From Chamaecyparis obtusa (taxonomy: Eukaryota; Streptophyta; Pinopsida; Cupressales; Cupressaceae), in contig BSBK01006348.1 of NCBI GenBank assembly GCA_027943335.1, positions 371,001-435,000 on the forward strand: a DNA stretch of 64,000 nucleotides. Reading direction: 5' to 3'. Below, piece by piece: positions 1 through 10,869 of the stretch. The notes beneath the pieces were generated by a model. The model was not told the DNA's origin, made no database searches, and saw only the letters and a program-made list of their open reading frames with translations. The position numbers and the translations under genes were made by a program. Numbering within the stretch: position 1 is the stretch's first letter; each line of letters starts with the position of its first letter.

Positions 1-1337
1 CTATAAAAACACGAGTTAAACTTGTGAGTACTCACCCAGCCAAAAAAATAGAGAGTACTCGGTAACTCGGGGAGTACTCAGAGAGTTTGAAAACTGTGCA
101 TTTAATGTTTTCACCTTGAAATACAAGAGTAAATGGTCCTGAATGGACACTAATTTAGAGGATACTGCTCATATGACGAGTAAAGGAACACTATACATGA
201 CTAATTTCAACTAAATTTGTTAGCAATTAGGTCAAGTTTCTTGGATATACTTAGCCATGTTGTTAAAGATTATGGTGTTTTGAGTTCACTAATTATATCC
301 TTCAATTGAAATTCAAGTAGTAGGCAACCATCAGATCAATCTACTTTTCTCCCAATGAAGATATGAACTTACACAGATGCCTATGATACTTTTCCTAAAA
401 TGCCATTATCAACCTTCTTGTGGTAGGGGCATTCAAATGCATGTTAAATTTTATTCATGTGCAAGCATCTTGACTCTTGAGGCATGCACATCAGTTAGTC
501 AATGAGAAAATGCATACATATTACATGCACTAATTTTCAAGTATGTCAGGTATCCACATGCACATCTTTGTGCATATGAGAGACAAAAGAGAGATAGTCC
601 ATGTATACATACATTTTATATGCACTAATTTACAAATCAGGTATCCATGCACATATCTTGGTGCATTAGAGAGAGAGAGAGAGGGAGAGAGATCTTACAT
701 GTATGTAAGATTTGAATTTATTTGCGAGGGAAGCCTCCCAGCCAGTTTATTGTTTCCAAGAAATCTGCAGTTGGTGCAATATGAGTTGTGTTCAAACAGT
801 TCCACATTATCAACTACCATAATGAGACTAATAAGATAATTTTGAATGCACATACATGTGAATATACCTATGTTTTCCAAGCAAGTCACTTACAGGAAAT
901 TCAAAGAGCTCAAATTTTGAAGCGAAGTGGGAAACTCTCCTGTAAAATTATTAAAACTCAAGTCCCTAACACGACATATAGTTCAAAATAATTAGATATA
1001 GACAAATAAGATCATTCATAAGACACATCAAATATGCATCATAAACAAGACTATTTTTTTTTTCAAATTTCTGGCTCTTGAAGCTTTGCATAGTAGAATT
1101 GTTGCTTAATGAACATGTAAATTCAATCCCTCCAGTTATTGCATGCATCATGGAACATTGAAATTGTCAATGGAATTTATCAGTCATAAATGATAAGAAA
1201 TTTTTTTTACAAATCAAGAGAATAGGATTCTTTTAATTATAACTATCAAGATACCTTAAAAAGCAATTGTTAATAAATAAAACTAGAGCCGAACCAGTTC
1301 TCTAGTAGGAATTGGATACCATGATCTTATATAATTG
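1..1337. other. AT-rich non-coding stretch
   Basis: I see no convincing coding region on either strand. Three GAGTACTC palindromes lie within the first 80 bases (25-32, 53-60, 72-79). A GA-rich microsatellite follows at about 668-692, and a local duplication is listed separately. The short open frames here are rich in stop-free low-complexity sequence and show no domain motif. Confidence 0.6.
520..690. repeat. Local ~96-bp tandem duplication with GA tract
   Basis: Two diverged copies of a unit containing ATGCACTAATTT, then CAGGTATCCA(CA)TGCACAT and a GTGCATnAGAGAGA end sit side by side at about 523-583 and 619-676. The second copy runs into an expanded GA repeat. Nothing indicates coding function. 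Confidence 0.6.
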
Positions 1338-1600
1338 TGTAATGTCCCCCTTTTGAAATAGGATTTAATAATAAACAATGAAAATAAAATTAAAATATAG
1401 AAGAATTTTTTTTTAATTATAAATATAAAAGAATAAAATTAAACATAACCATAACTAAAATTTGATTAAGCTTAATGAATGGTCAAAATGTATGAAATGA
1501 AAAGTTGTGATTCCCTCAAACATGATATATAAAAGGGAGAAGAGAAATTTCATTTAAAAGGGGAAGAGGTGAAATTCATTATTATGATGATGGAAAGCTT
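1338..1600 (+). repeat. 5' fragment of an LTR (TGTAATGTCCCC family)
   Basis: The stretch starts with TGTAATGTCCCCC, the LTR start motif seen repeatedly in this window, and continues AT-rich to a TATA-like box, GATATATAAAAGGG at 1525-1538. No matching 3' end is visible before the LINE sequence begins, so this is a truncated LTR. The right boundary is approximate. Confidence 0.5.
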
Positions 1601-1609
1601 AGGCTTTCC

Positions 1610-2571
1610 TAAACCTTTCCAGCGCATGATAAAAGTTTTGATGAAAGATGCAAGTGCAAGAGTTGAAGTGAATAGAAACTAAATCTGACTGTATTCTCCT
1701 GTCTAGGTCTATCAAACAGGGCTGCCCCCTCGCCCCAGCCTTGTTTGTAATAGCAGCTGATGCTTTATACTATCTATTGAGAGATAACTCCCTATCTCCA
1801 AGGGTAAGTGGGGTTACTCATCCTAATGGGGATGACCTCACAAATGTACAATTTGCTGATGACATAGCTATTCTTGTGGAGTTGGATGAACCCAATCTTG
1901 AAGGGTTGATGACCAAACTGAATATTTTTTGCGTGGCTTCTAGAAGTAAGATTTCTCTCCCCAAGTCCATCATGCTTGGGTTGGAGGAACACCCCCTGGC
2001 TTGGTTTGAAAAACTTGAGCTTGCATGGGGAGGTCCAAGACACTAGGTAAGATACCTGGGGGTACCATTCTCCGTGTGCTTGGATCTCAAAGAAATGTGG
2101 GACTGGATTAGAAGCAAAATTGATAGGAAATCGAGCAAGTGGAATAAACATTTTCTATCTATGGCTGGGAGATATTAGGTATGTCAAAAGATTCTATCCT
2201 TGTACAATATCTACTACACATCTGCTTGGCTCTTTAGTCAGTATCAATTCAATCACATTCAGAAATAGATTAGAGATTTCTTATGGTCAGATGGAAAAGG
2301 GGGCAGAAAAAGACATGCAATGCCGTGGCAATGGTGCACCATGAGCAAGAAGGTTGGGGGATTAGGACTTAAGGATCTCAGGACTCAGGGAATAGCTCTT
2401 GCAGCCAAGTGGATATTCAAAGCACTGCAAGGAATGGAACCATGGAAGATCTTGATTAGAAATAACATCAGTAGAGAAGTCCCATGTAAAGGAGCCTCAT
2501 GGAAGGGGCTGCACCTTTGTGACATCATTGCTGGTCTTTTCCCAATTTGTAAGAACCCCAACCGGTTCTAA
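1610..2571 (+). pseudogene. LINE (non-LTR) reverse transcriptase fragment
   Basis: This is the 3' half of a plant LINE reverse transcriptase. Visible motifs, in order, are the SIKQGCPLAPALF block at about 1710-1750, the catalytic FADD box in VQFADDIAIL near 1848-1877, RYLGVPFS near 2050, and the post-RT block GGLGLKDLRTQGIALAAKW near 2357-2415. The last block is typical just before the C-terminal zinc-finger region. The frame is interrupted after GGPRH (CAC TAG GTA at 2043), at AGRY-stop near 2175, and by frameshifts near 1680 and 2100-2300, so it is dead. The endonuclease domain, the 5' part of the RT and a poly-A tail are not seen. LINE assignment is secure; clade assignment is not attempted. 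Confidence 0.85.
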
Positions 2572-2624
2572 CTTTACCACTTCATTACTCCTTGCAATTT
2601 TTCTTTTAAATCTTCAATTTTTGT

Positions 2625-2990
2625 GTCATGTGCATTACGTCAAACAGTTGCCATGAAACCTCTATCTTGCTGTCTTTTAATTTCAGATTGTTTTTTCTTA
2701 CTTGGAATGGTTTCAAATGACGTTTAAATGCTTGCAAATGATTACTAAGATATCGAGGCAAATAACTTAAAAAAACATAATCCTTTTTGACCTTTTGAAT
2801 GCATACATACGATTTCTACATGCATCTATTGCCAATGGACATTTTCACAAACACTTGGCATGAGAACTAATATGCTGATTATGAGCAGTTTAGATATGAA
2901 CATTACATCAAACACTTAGTGAGCTTCTTATTCCTTCATATCTAACCCAAACAATTAACTATGGCAAATACGATGCATAAGAATTTAATT
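2625..2990 (-). repeat. Fragment of H-family LTR (terminal part)
   Basis: The sequence from GCCATGAAACCTCTATCTTGCTG through GGACATTTTCACAAACACTTGGCATG closely parallels 14790-15020 and 36940-37170, which are the PBS-proximal ends of the H LTRs. Strand is given by analogy with those copies. It is a fragment with no target duplication that I can find. Confidence 0.6.
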
Positions 2991-3400
2991 AAAAACTAAT
3001 AAACAAACTTGTAGCTGATGACATGAATTATAATCATCCAATAATGACTTGCAGCCCACTGATTATGATCCAAAAGATGACGCCACAGCTAGAAAACAAT
3101 ATTTGGAGACACCAAATAGTAGAAAGTGGCCCAAACATCATCATCATCATCGCTCATCACCAGAAAGGGATCATCACTGAGCTCAAACAATAGATTGTCA
3201 TAAGACATAGTGACATCCATATCAAACAAAGGATTGTTCACAAAGTGAACAGCTCCCAACCGTTGATCTGAGCGAGGTAACTGTGAGCTGTGAGAGGCAT
3301 GATGCGTAACCTGCTCTATTTAAATGGAATCATGCCTCTATAACTCCTCCCTATCTACTGCACGAAAAGGCATAGTACATAAACTCCCCTCAGCGAGACC
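2991..3400 (-). other. Non-pol remainder of gypsy remnant
   Basis: On the minus strand 3065-3300 can be read as an acidic peptide ending in a run of aspartates (the CATCATCATCATC tract at 3138-3150). I recognise no domain. It follows the protease remnant, where reverse transcriptase would be expected in a gypsy element, so pol has been deleted or replaced. Confidence 0.35.
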
Positions 3401-4130
3401 CTACAAAATATACTCCTTGCCTTGATACTCAAATCTCATCTCCATCGAGCTCAAGCTAAGGTAGAACTCCTTAATCTCCTGTAACCACTCCGTCCCTAGC
3501 ACCACATCCATCTCTCCCAAATCAATCACATAGAAATCAGACTTTAACTCATAGTCACCAAAGAATACAGAGAGATGATTGATGCGCCTGGTACAGGTAA
3601 GAGTGTAGCCATTTGCCACCCTAACTCGAAAACCAACAAACTCCTCTACCTGAAGACCACACTGACTAGCAACTCTCTCATGAATAAAATTGTGTGTGGC
3701 TCTAGTAACCATCATAGCAATGCAAGGTTGTCCTTCCACTAATCCCTTCAGTCTGAAAACAGTGGGAAGTGGTACAACAGTGGACAACACTATGGGTGAT
3801 AGTTTGGCATATGGGTGATAGTTTGGCATCAGGACCAAACTCTGTAGAGACCTTTTGAGCCTCATCCGACTCAGAACCAGATGGCTGATGTGAAGATTCA
3901 GCCTCACTCTCACTCGAGTACACCCACATAGATCGGTTTTCCCTTCCCTTAGGTCTCATAGGGCAAGAATGCTCTCTATCATAAGGCTCTTTGCACCAAT
4001 AGCAAAGTTGCCTCCTCAAATCCTCTCTAGTAGCATCACCAAGCTTACTTGCTGATTTCTTTCTGTCAATATCTGGTGGAGGTACTTCTTCTGCAGGAGT
4101 GATAATAGGATTTGAAGTAGACTTGCCTCG
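3401..4130 (-). pseudogene. Ty3/gypsy zinc knuckle and aspartic protease remnant
   Basis: The minus strand encodes a gypsy-type knuckle CYWCKEPYDREHSC at about 3963-4004, with the Cx2Cx7HxC spacing common in plant Ty3/gypsy Gag. It is followed by a retropepsin-like domain. The downstream part is well preserved (ATHNFI, and DVVLGTEWLQ near 3480-3510), but the catalytic triplet normally written DSG before ATHNFI reads VTR, so the active-site aspartate is lost. A frameshift near 3800 separates knuckle and protease frames, and about 20 bases (ATATGGGTGATAGTTTGGC) are duplicated in tandem near 3788-3830. No reverse transcriptase follows. Confidence 0.8.
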
Positions 4131-4143
4131 TGAAACAAAAGGC

Positions 4144-5002
4144 TTAAGATTTATAGCTTAACTTCATAGCCTCCCACAAAGTAGGTGGATCCAAGGATTT
4201 AACCCACCCTCTGTATGGCTCAGTCAAACCCTCAATGAATAGCATGACTCTCCTCCTCTCAAAGATGTCATTAGCCATGACTAATAAACGTTGAAACTCA
4301 CTGATGAAGGCCTCAATGCCACCTGTCTGTCTCAACTGAGCTAACTCTCTGAAGTAAGTCTCAGGGTCCTTGTCAAACCGCTCTTATCAACCTATCAACA
4401 AACTCTTGGTAATAGACGATTTGATCATGTCGCAGAGACACTAGCTCATGGTACCACCAGTCATGAGCTACTCCATCTAAATGTAGCACAACAAAGCGTA
4501 TGGCATCCTCCTCAGACATAGGACGAAGTGATAAATACGTGTCCATCTTGTGAACCCAAGATCTAGCTGTCGTTTTCCCACTTCCATCAAAGTGAGATAA
4601 AGTCAACTTGTTGGTTGCCTGCTTAAGATCATTTTGCCTAGGCCTCTCCCTCGTGTCAGGAGATGGCCTACCTCTAGAATGCTCTTGTTTCTGTGTCAAG
4701 TACCTGTCAAAAATCAGATTTCTCTTGATTGCTTCTAGAAGAGCATCCCATTCTGCAAAGGGAGCCACCATATCATCAACAAAAGGCATTGGCTCTGTCT
4801 CTACACTAACTGCATCCATCTCAAGCCTCAAGAAAGTAGGGCGTAGAGGCCTATCATATGTGCCTACAGGGTCAGCTCTATATTCTTGTTTGTCATCTTC
4901 TCTAGACCTGTGCGAGTTGACTGAAGCACTCCTCATACCTCTATCCCTGGTATGATCACCTGGTAAAGTAATACGCTGAAGTGTGTCTGACAATTGTTGC
5001 AA
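4144..5002 (-). pseudogene. gag: Ty3/gypsy gag capsid-region pseudogene
   Basis: The first part (5002-4373) has a charged N-terminus and then the retrotransposon Gag core, with LTLSHFDGSG, ARSWVHKMDTYL and DGVAHDWWYH blocks. The second part (4335-4144) continues in another frame with a FISEFQRLLVMAND block and an RVMLFIEGLTEPYR block. Both are typical of plant gypsy Gag that packages the element RNA. A frameshift at about 4375 breaks the protein. It lies directly inside the PBS and upstream of the knuckle and protease, as expected. Stops between 5003 and 5237 blur the true start. Confidence 0.85.
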
Positions 5003-5237
5003 AATATTTGCAACATGATGCTAACGTTTTGCTAAATTTCTAAAAGCATCTCTGGCTTCCCTGTCAACATCATTGCCAATATTATTCCTGTTCCTGTCAC
5101 CTGTATGTTCAGCCTGTGGACCCTGTTCATTACCCTCTAGTGGGGTGAAGCTCTACCCCTGCGGGTGTAATGCATTCCAAGCACAAACCTGTTTGCCATA
5201 GCTAAGCCCTCATTACCTCTAGACTCGCAAGATCAAA

Positions 5238-5249
5238 GCTCTGATACCA
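5238..5249 (-). promoter_or_regulatory. Primer binding site (initiator Met tRNA type)
   Basis: The minus strand reads TGGTATCAGAGC, the standard complement of the 3' end of plant initiator tRNA-Met, one base away from the LTR end. It marks the start of minus-strand DNA synthesis for the gypsy remnant. Confidence 0.9.
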
Positions 5250-5250
5250 C

Positions 5251-6632
5251 TGTGATGAGCCCAATTGGCTCTCAACTGCAAACTTACTACTATCTCTACT
5301 TTATTTGCAATGTTTTGGTATTTTTTAAACATATATGGTTTTTTATGAGTTTTTCCAGATTTTAAAAATAACATCAACAACAATTTAATTTCAATGCTCA
5401 TAAAACTGATTTAGCATTTGCAAGAAACACAAGAAAAGTTTAATATTAATGGCACCTGAATTGTCAAACAATTGTCATACATCACAAGGTAATCCTTGGC
5501 TCAAAACGTCAACCTCCAAGTTTGAACGCAAGTTGTATGATGCTCTTTCTCAGTCCTCATGTTTTGATGCAGCCTTCATTAACTGTTCTGCAGACTCCAT
5601 GATGATTTCTATTGCTAAATAAGGAGGTGTAAATGATAAGGGTCCATTTCCCTTCAACCCGTGTCTGTATACACTAGCCGCAAACCTTTTGAAAATCATA
5701 CAGCTCTTGGGAATTCCGTATGGCAGCCAGATGAATACCATCTGTATAATGCAACTAACATAGTTCTTTGGCAAAGGATTCCAACTCAACGTACATAGGA
5801 AATTTGAAGAAGACTACATTTCCATATCAAACCTCATTTCTTCTCCATTTGTGATTTCTTCACAAGCTTCTCAAAACATTAAATAATGACCATTGAATAC
5901 TTCCCAAATCTGCAATATTTCGAATCCAAGAGCTAGCACAATTCATTGATGATCCACAATCAACTCAATTTGTCAAAGCCCAATAAAATCTGCAATTCTT
6001 CAAGCTGTCCAAACCGTAGAGACTTCCAAACAAATTCAAACTTTCTTTACAATAAACACTTTTCAATTTTCATCAAAATAACAATGGGTAAGGAAATCGA
6101 TTTCACATGGATTATTAAATAGCTTTAAAGGAAAGCTTCTTCCTCACACTTTTCACTAAAGGGGCTTCCTCCACACACCACTTAATTATAACATGAAAGA
6201 ACATAAGTTATTAAATTAAAGTAGACTTAATTTAATAACTCCAAATAAAATATGGTGCAACTGAATTTCTTTGACAACAGCATCCTGAGCATACACTGCC
6301 CTGCTAGAAATAGTAACCAAACTCATTTAGACTTACTAAAAATAGCAAGTCCCTCAAACTGAAGATTCTGCATATGTCGTCCCGGATCAATTGAAACCAC
6401 TGCACAAGAACTCTGATAAACATAGCAAACCAGTCTAACACCAAAAATACCACTTACTATAAATTGTAAGTCTTCCAAACTGACCCCAACGGACAGAAAT
6501 CTTGGCATCTGAGATCTCTAGAGTGAAAGCCAACCACTGGCTCTGCCAAACGACCCCCTCTGACAACTTGGTTAGCATACAAGGGTCACTGAAATAAGCT
6601 AATCCCAAGGGCCCAAAATCGGGGACATTACA
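5251..6632 (-). repeat. 5' LTR of the minus-strand gypsy remnant
   Basis: On the minus strand the LTR starts TGTAATGTCCCCGATTTT at 6632 and ends ...GCTCATCACA at 5251, giving TG...CA ends and 1,382 bp. The PBS abuts its end. Its first 100 bases match solo LTR S1 (43541), including the shared CTTGGGATTAGCTT-type and TCAGAGGGGGTC blocks, so both belong to one family. The partner 3' LTR is missing. Confidence 0.85.
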
Positions 6633-7085
6633 ACCAAGGCTCTTTAATGATTTTGATATTTGCTTTTATAATAATGAGTTAACTTTATAATAAAGTGGGG
6701 GCCATGTTGAGGGTAATGAGTAATTAATACTCATTGATTAAAAGTGATGAATCTCTAACCTCTACAAATAATTTGATTTATACACTTGGATTTGAAACCC
6801 TTGTATGGCTGCAATCCAATTAAATTCTCTTACAATTAAGCACAATTGATAACCCTATAGTGAGTCACCCAATTAGCAAATATCAATGTGTCTTTCAACA
6901 CCTCAAATGCTTATAAAACTCCTGAAAAATTCACAATTCTCCAAGTCTAAAATAATGAAACCCTTGTTCCAAATTTCTCTTCACACAACAAAAGCAAATA
7001 CCAAGTCATGAATCAATCTTGATTTCTCTGCAAGGCTCTTTTATAATATTTCCCCATGAATCTTCATTAGCAAGGGTCTTTAATG
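6633..7085. repeat. Rearranged H-family LTR fragment with inverted segment
   Basis: Blocks found in order at 15413-15890 occur here in a changed order. CTCTTTAATGATTTTGATATT comes first, then a ~70-base segment (about 6690-6745) that is reverse-complemented relative to 15795-15864, and then the block that begins near ATGAATCTCTAACC and runs through CTTGTATGGCTGCAATCC. No coding capacity is apparent. Confidence 0.6.
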
Positions 7086-7265
7086 ATTTTGATATTTGAG
7101 ATTCCGGTGGAGGCAGAGTTATCACTACGGGTTGGATGGGTTCCACTGGTTTGCTTCACCATTGCTAGCATGGTGACATTGTGATCATACTAGCGCCACA
7201 TAAGTCTGAAGTTATTCTTCTCAGCAAGCTTCTATTCAGGATTTGGGATCCAAGTATATTTTGAT
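7086..7265 (+). other. Internal piece of an H-family element (H2), left of C1
   Basis: This resembles the reverse complement of 25140-25330, the internal 3' region of element H, including AGCAAGCTTCTATTCAGGAT. It continues on the other side of C1 at 14578, showing that C1 inserted into an H-family copy. Confidence 0.65.
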
Positions 7266-7270
7266 GGACA

Positions 7271-8648
7271 TGATAGTCCCAACCGGTGCTGAGAGGGGAG
7301 GGGTGAATTAGCACCTCTAAAAACTTTTCTCTTAACTCTGGTAAAAGTGTACTTATAACTGTGAGCCAAACAGATTCAAACATATAATAACAGTAAGCAA
7401 ACAATCACATAGTGACACCAGATTTATCATGTGGAAACCCGATTAGGGTGAAAAACATGGTGTGAGGAGACCTCACAAATTTTGTACTCTTCTGGAGTAC
7501 GCCTTGTTAGGAGCCTTCCCGGTTAAAGGATCAAAACGCATTGCTAGATGCAACCCGGTTAAGGGATCTGTTACAATAAGGCCGGTTAGTACTTGCCTGG
7601 TTAGCGGACTTAGAACACCTTGAAAGATGTTACCCGGTTAAGGGATTTGATACAAGGGACCTGTTAGAGTCTACCCAAATACTGAGATTTTAACTATTGT
7701 AATTGCTAGAAAACAATAGAACGATTGACCTTTTACAAATGAATTTTCATAACCTGATAAGATCTCTGTTTGTGCTCAACTGAGAAGCATCACCGGTCAC
7801 CACAGGTGTGGTCTCCTCTCCTATTGTGCTTCTCTGCACAATCTTCTTTCTCTCTTCTTCAAACTTCTTTTTACCCTGGCTTCTACAGCTTACAGGTTCA
7901 CTCTTTTTCTCGGTAGAATGAAGACAACTCATATCCTCAATAGGCATAAGAATATATAGAGTTCATGCCCTAATTGCGCCTCTCATTCATGACCTAAATT
8001 CAGATCCCTTTCGAATACATCACTCAGTAGAGTACCAGTTTACTGAGGAAACATTCGGTGCTTGCCCTTGCTTTATCAGTTCCGTAAAGAAAACAATAGA
8101 TGCATGTCAGGCATCATTCCTTTACAAGAGATAACGCTTTATTTTAAAGCCATAGATTCTGGCTTTAAAACCTTCAAACGCGCCTCAAACCGATCACTAG
8201 TTTAACTCAAAGGCCTTCGAATTTGACGCAGAAAATCCCGGTCAAAGAGTTGGTTAGAACAGATCGTTGACTTTGACTTCCTCGGTGCATACCGGAGTCA
8301 TTACTAGATCGGTTGAGAACCTCATGTTGGGAACAGGTAAGAGTCTTTAACCTGTCACTATCCCTTCCTGGCTTACCGGTTGTGTTGTAGACACCAGTTT
8401 GTACTTTTACTTTTTCTGTGCTTATCTTACACTAGTCGTGATTTGGTCATCGGTTGACGATTGAATCCTCTATTGTCTTTACTGTAAACAATACCCGGTT
8501 GCACTTCTTTCTTGTATGTGGACACTGGTTGCCAAACTGGCCTTTGTTCTTACAGATTTCCTTAGATCTAATATCCTCTTTTGCCAATCAATGACAACAC
8601 TTGTACCAGTAGTAGGCCTATCGGTTATTATTCTTTTTAATGCCAACA
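7271..8648 (-). repeat. 3' LTR of C1
   Basis: The plus-strand text runs from TGATAGTCCCAACC to AATGCCAACA; on the minus strand it is TGTTGGCATT...TATCA. It is 1,378 bp long, almost equal to the right LTR. A TATA-like ATATATAG tract lies near 7950. A run of GGTTA motifs (7505-7669) lies in the half nearest the LTR 3' end. Confidence 0.93.
7505..7669. promoter_or_regulatory. CCCGGTTAAGGGAT-type motif array in LTR
   Basis: Seven related short motifs occur in about 165 bp: TTGTTAGGAG, CCCGGTTAAAGGAT, CCCGGTTAAGGGAT, GCCGGTTAG, CCTGGTTAGCGG, CCCGGTTAAGGGAT and CCTGTTAGAG. The same kind of array occurs in the other C LTRs and in the N-family LTRs. Its function is unknown; a regulatory or RNA-structure role is a guess. 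Confidence 0.55.
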
Positions 8649-8661
8649 ATCTCCCCCTTTG
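8649..8661 (-). promoter_or_regulatory. Polypurine tract of C1
   Basis: The minus strand reads CCAAAGGGGGAGAT directly before the 3' LTR start TGTTGGCA, as expected for the plus-strand DNA primer of an LTR retrotransposon. Confidence 0.9.
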
Positions 8662-8920
8662 GCATTGATGGCAAAACCTTGACGAGCAATCATAAGCTTG
8701 CCTCTTTGTTCCACTATTACTTCCTTTAGCTTCTTCCAATTGTCTACCAGTTTATTGCCAAACACTCACCCTTTTTGACAATAATGCCAAAGCCTTAGTC
8801 AGAAAGACTTCCTTTTCTAATCTGCTCCCCCTACGAGGAGCAGTCCTTTTCAACAGTCCAGAAAAGATGAGGTGTAACCCTCTGTTGAAGCATAATGAAC
8901 TAATGATCACCTTGGCAGGT

Positions 8921-9373
8921 TTACTGAAGATCTTGAAGGGGTATCACCCCAAGTTTACCTCTGAGATACTCAAAAGTACTCTTTGGTAATGGCTTTGTGA
9001 AGATATCAACAATTTGTTCCTTGGTGGGAACATACTCCAATCTCACCTCCTTGTCTTGTACCAACTCTTTCAAGTAATGATACTTGATGGCAATGTGCTT
9101 TGTCTTGGACTGCATAACAGGGTTCTTGGATATGTTAATTGCACTAGTGCTATCACAATAGATAGCTATCAGTTCAGGTATCTATTCTTTGATTCCTTCC
9201 AATAGTTGTTTGATTCAAATTACCTGTGTGCAATTGATTGCTGCAGCAACATATTCAGCCTCTGCAGTAGATTGTGAAATACAATTCTGTTTCTTACTTG
9301 TCCAAGAAACAATTCTTCCACCGAGAAAGAATGCACCACCACTTGTGCTCTTTCTGTCATCAATGTTGCCAGC
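8921..9373 (-). pseudogene. C1 RNase H domain (degenerate)
   Basis: This is the copia RNase H region after RT. It includes KVYTDAD (first catalytic Asp) at the RT junction, a DRKSTSGGAFFLG block, STAEAEYVAAA near 9240-9275, an IYCDSTSAI block near 9130-9180, and the C-terminal HIAIKYHYLKE and VDIFTKPLP blocks at 8950-9110. A TAG replaces the Trp codon just after YTDAD at about 9373. Further stops sit near 9160-9220, and there is a short frame change around 9220-9435. In a working element it degrades the RNA strand during reverse transcription. Confidence 0.88.
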
Positions 9374-10405
9374 CTAGTCTGCATCAGTGTATACTTTGAC
9401 TTCAAATCCTCCCTTGTGTGGAAACCACAAACCATATTTCTCAGTTCTCTTTAGATACCCGAAGATTCTCTTTACTGCTGTTAGATGTGTCTCTTTGGGA
9501 TTAGCAAAGAATCTTGCCACTATGCCAACCGCATGTGCAATGTCCGGTCTACTGTGAACAACATACTGCAGTTTTCCTATCATGGACCGATACATTGTTT
9601 CATTCACTTCTTTTGCATCATTGTCCTTTGATAACTTGAGGTTAGTTATCATTGGGGTTCCAACCGGTTTAGATTCTTCAAGTCCAAAAGTCTTAAGAAT
9701 TTCTTTTATATACTTGGACTGAGAGATAAAAATACCTTCTTTTAGCTGATGGACTTGTAGTCCAATGAAGAATTTTATGGCGCCTATCATAGACATCTCA
9801 AATTCTTTCGTCATCTCTTCAGCAAAGGCTTTGCTCATCCTGTCATCTCCTCCAAAGATGATGTCATCCACGAAGATCTCAACAATCAGATTTCCATCTT
9901 TTCCGGTCTTGAGATACATATTGTTGTTGTCTCCTGTTCTTGTGAATCCTATGGTCAGAAGGTATGAATGCAACCTCTCATACTAAGCCCTTGGAGCTTG
10001 CTTAAGCCCATAGAGAGCCTTTTTCAGCTTGCAGACCATATCACCATCTTGTGCAGATGAGAAGCCTTCCAGTTGTTCAATGTAGACTTCCTCTTCCAGT
10101 ATTCTGTTCAGGAATGCAGACTTGACATCCATCTGATATACTTTAAATTTTTTGTGTGCAACATAGGCAAGAAGAATTCTCACTCCTTCCAATCTAGCCA
10201 CCGGTGCAAAATTTTCTCCATAGTCCAATCCAGCTTCTTGAGCATACCCTTTGCAGACCAGTCTTGCCTTATTTCTTATTACTTTCCCATCCTCATTCAG
10301 CTTGTTCCTGTAGATCCACTTGGTTCCTATGACATTCTTGTCCTTTGGTCTTGGCAAAAGCTCCCATGTGTCATTCTTCTCAATTTGCTCAATTTCTTCC
10401 TTCAT
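9374..10405 (-). pseudogene. C1 reverse transcriptase (copia type)
   Basis: Copia RT hallmarks are clear: [72 protein letters not shown], and the catalytic FVDDIIFGG box near 9855-9880, followed by GTPM and SMIGKLQYV. It copies the element RNA to DNA. A TAG stop in place of the Trp codon after APRA (about 9982) splits the frame; otherwise the reading frame is the same on both sides. It sits between integrase and RNase H. Confidence 0.93.
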
Positions 10406-10414
10406 GGCCTTGAC

Positions 10415-10869
10415 CTAGTTGTCATCTTCCAGAGCTTGCCTTGTGGATTTGGGCTCTATACAGGAAAGCAAACAAATATTCTCTCTGGCCTTTTTCCTGG
10501 TTAAGACATTTGCATGTTTGTCACCAATTATATTGTCAGTAGAATGATATGTGACATACCTTGGGAGAACTGGTCTTTGTTCCTGGTCAGGCTCTTCTGG
10601 TTGAGCATTTTCTTCATTATGGTTCTGAGCATCTTTTTGTTCACCATCTTGCGTTAACCTGTTGGATTTAGGTACAGTCTCCCGGTCTAGATGTCTGTTC
10701 ATGTGTATTTCTCTTTCATCTTCAGTTGTTGCTTCATTGAACTCAAAGGCATTTCCTTCATTTAGGCCTTCAAGACTGTTATGATCATCATGACCGTTTT
10801 TCTTATCCGGTTCTGAAGATTCATCAACTTTTACATTGATGCTTTCAATTATTTTGCTTGTTCTTTTGT
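10415..10869 (-). pseudogene. C1 integrase-RT linker region
   Basis: This is the low-complexity, acidic and glutamine-rich connector between integrase and RT in the copia polyprotein (EENAQPEEPDQEQRPVLPRY). It is in the same frame as the RT. No catalytic domain is expected here. Confidence 0.7.

Noticed and set aside
1741..2571. A functional LINE
   Set aside because: Stops and frameshifts interrupt the RT, and the endonuclease and ORF1 are absent.
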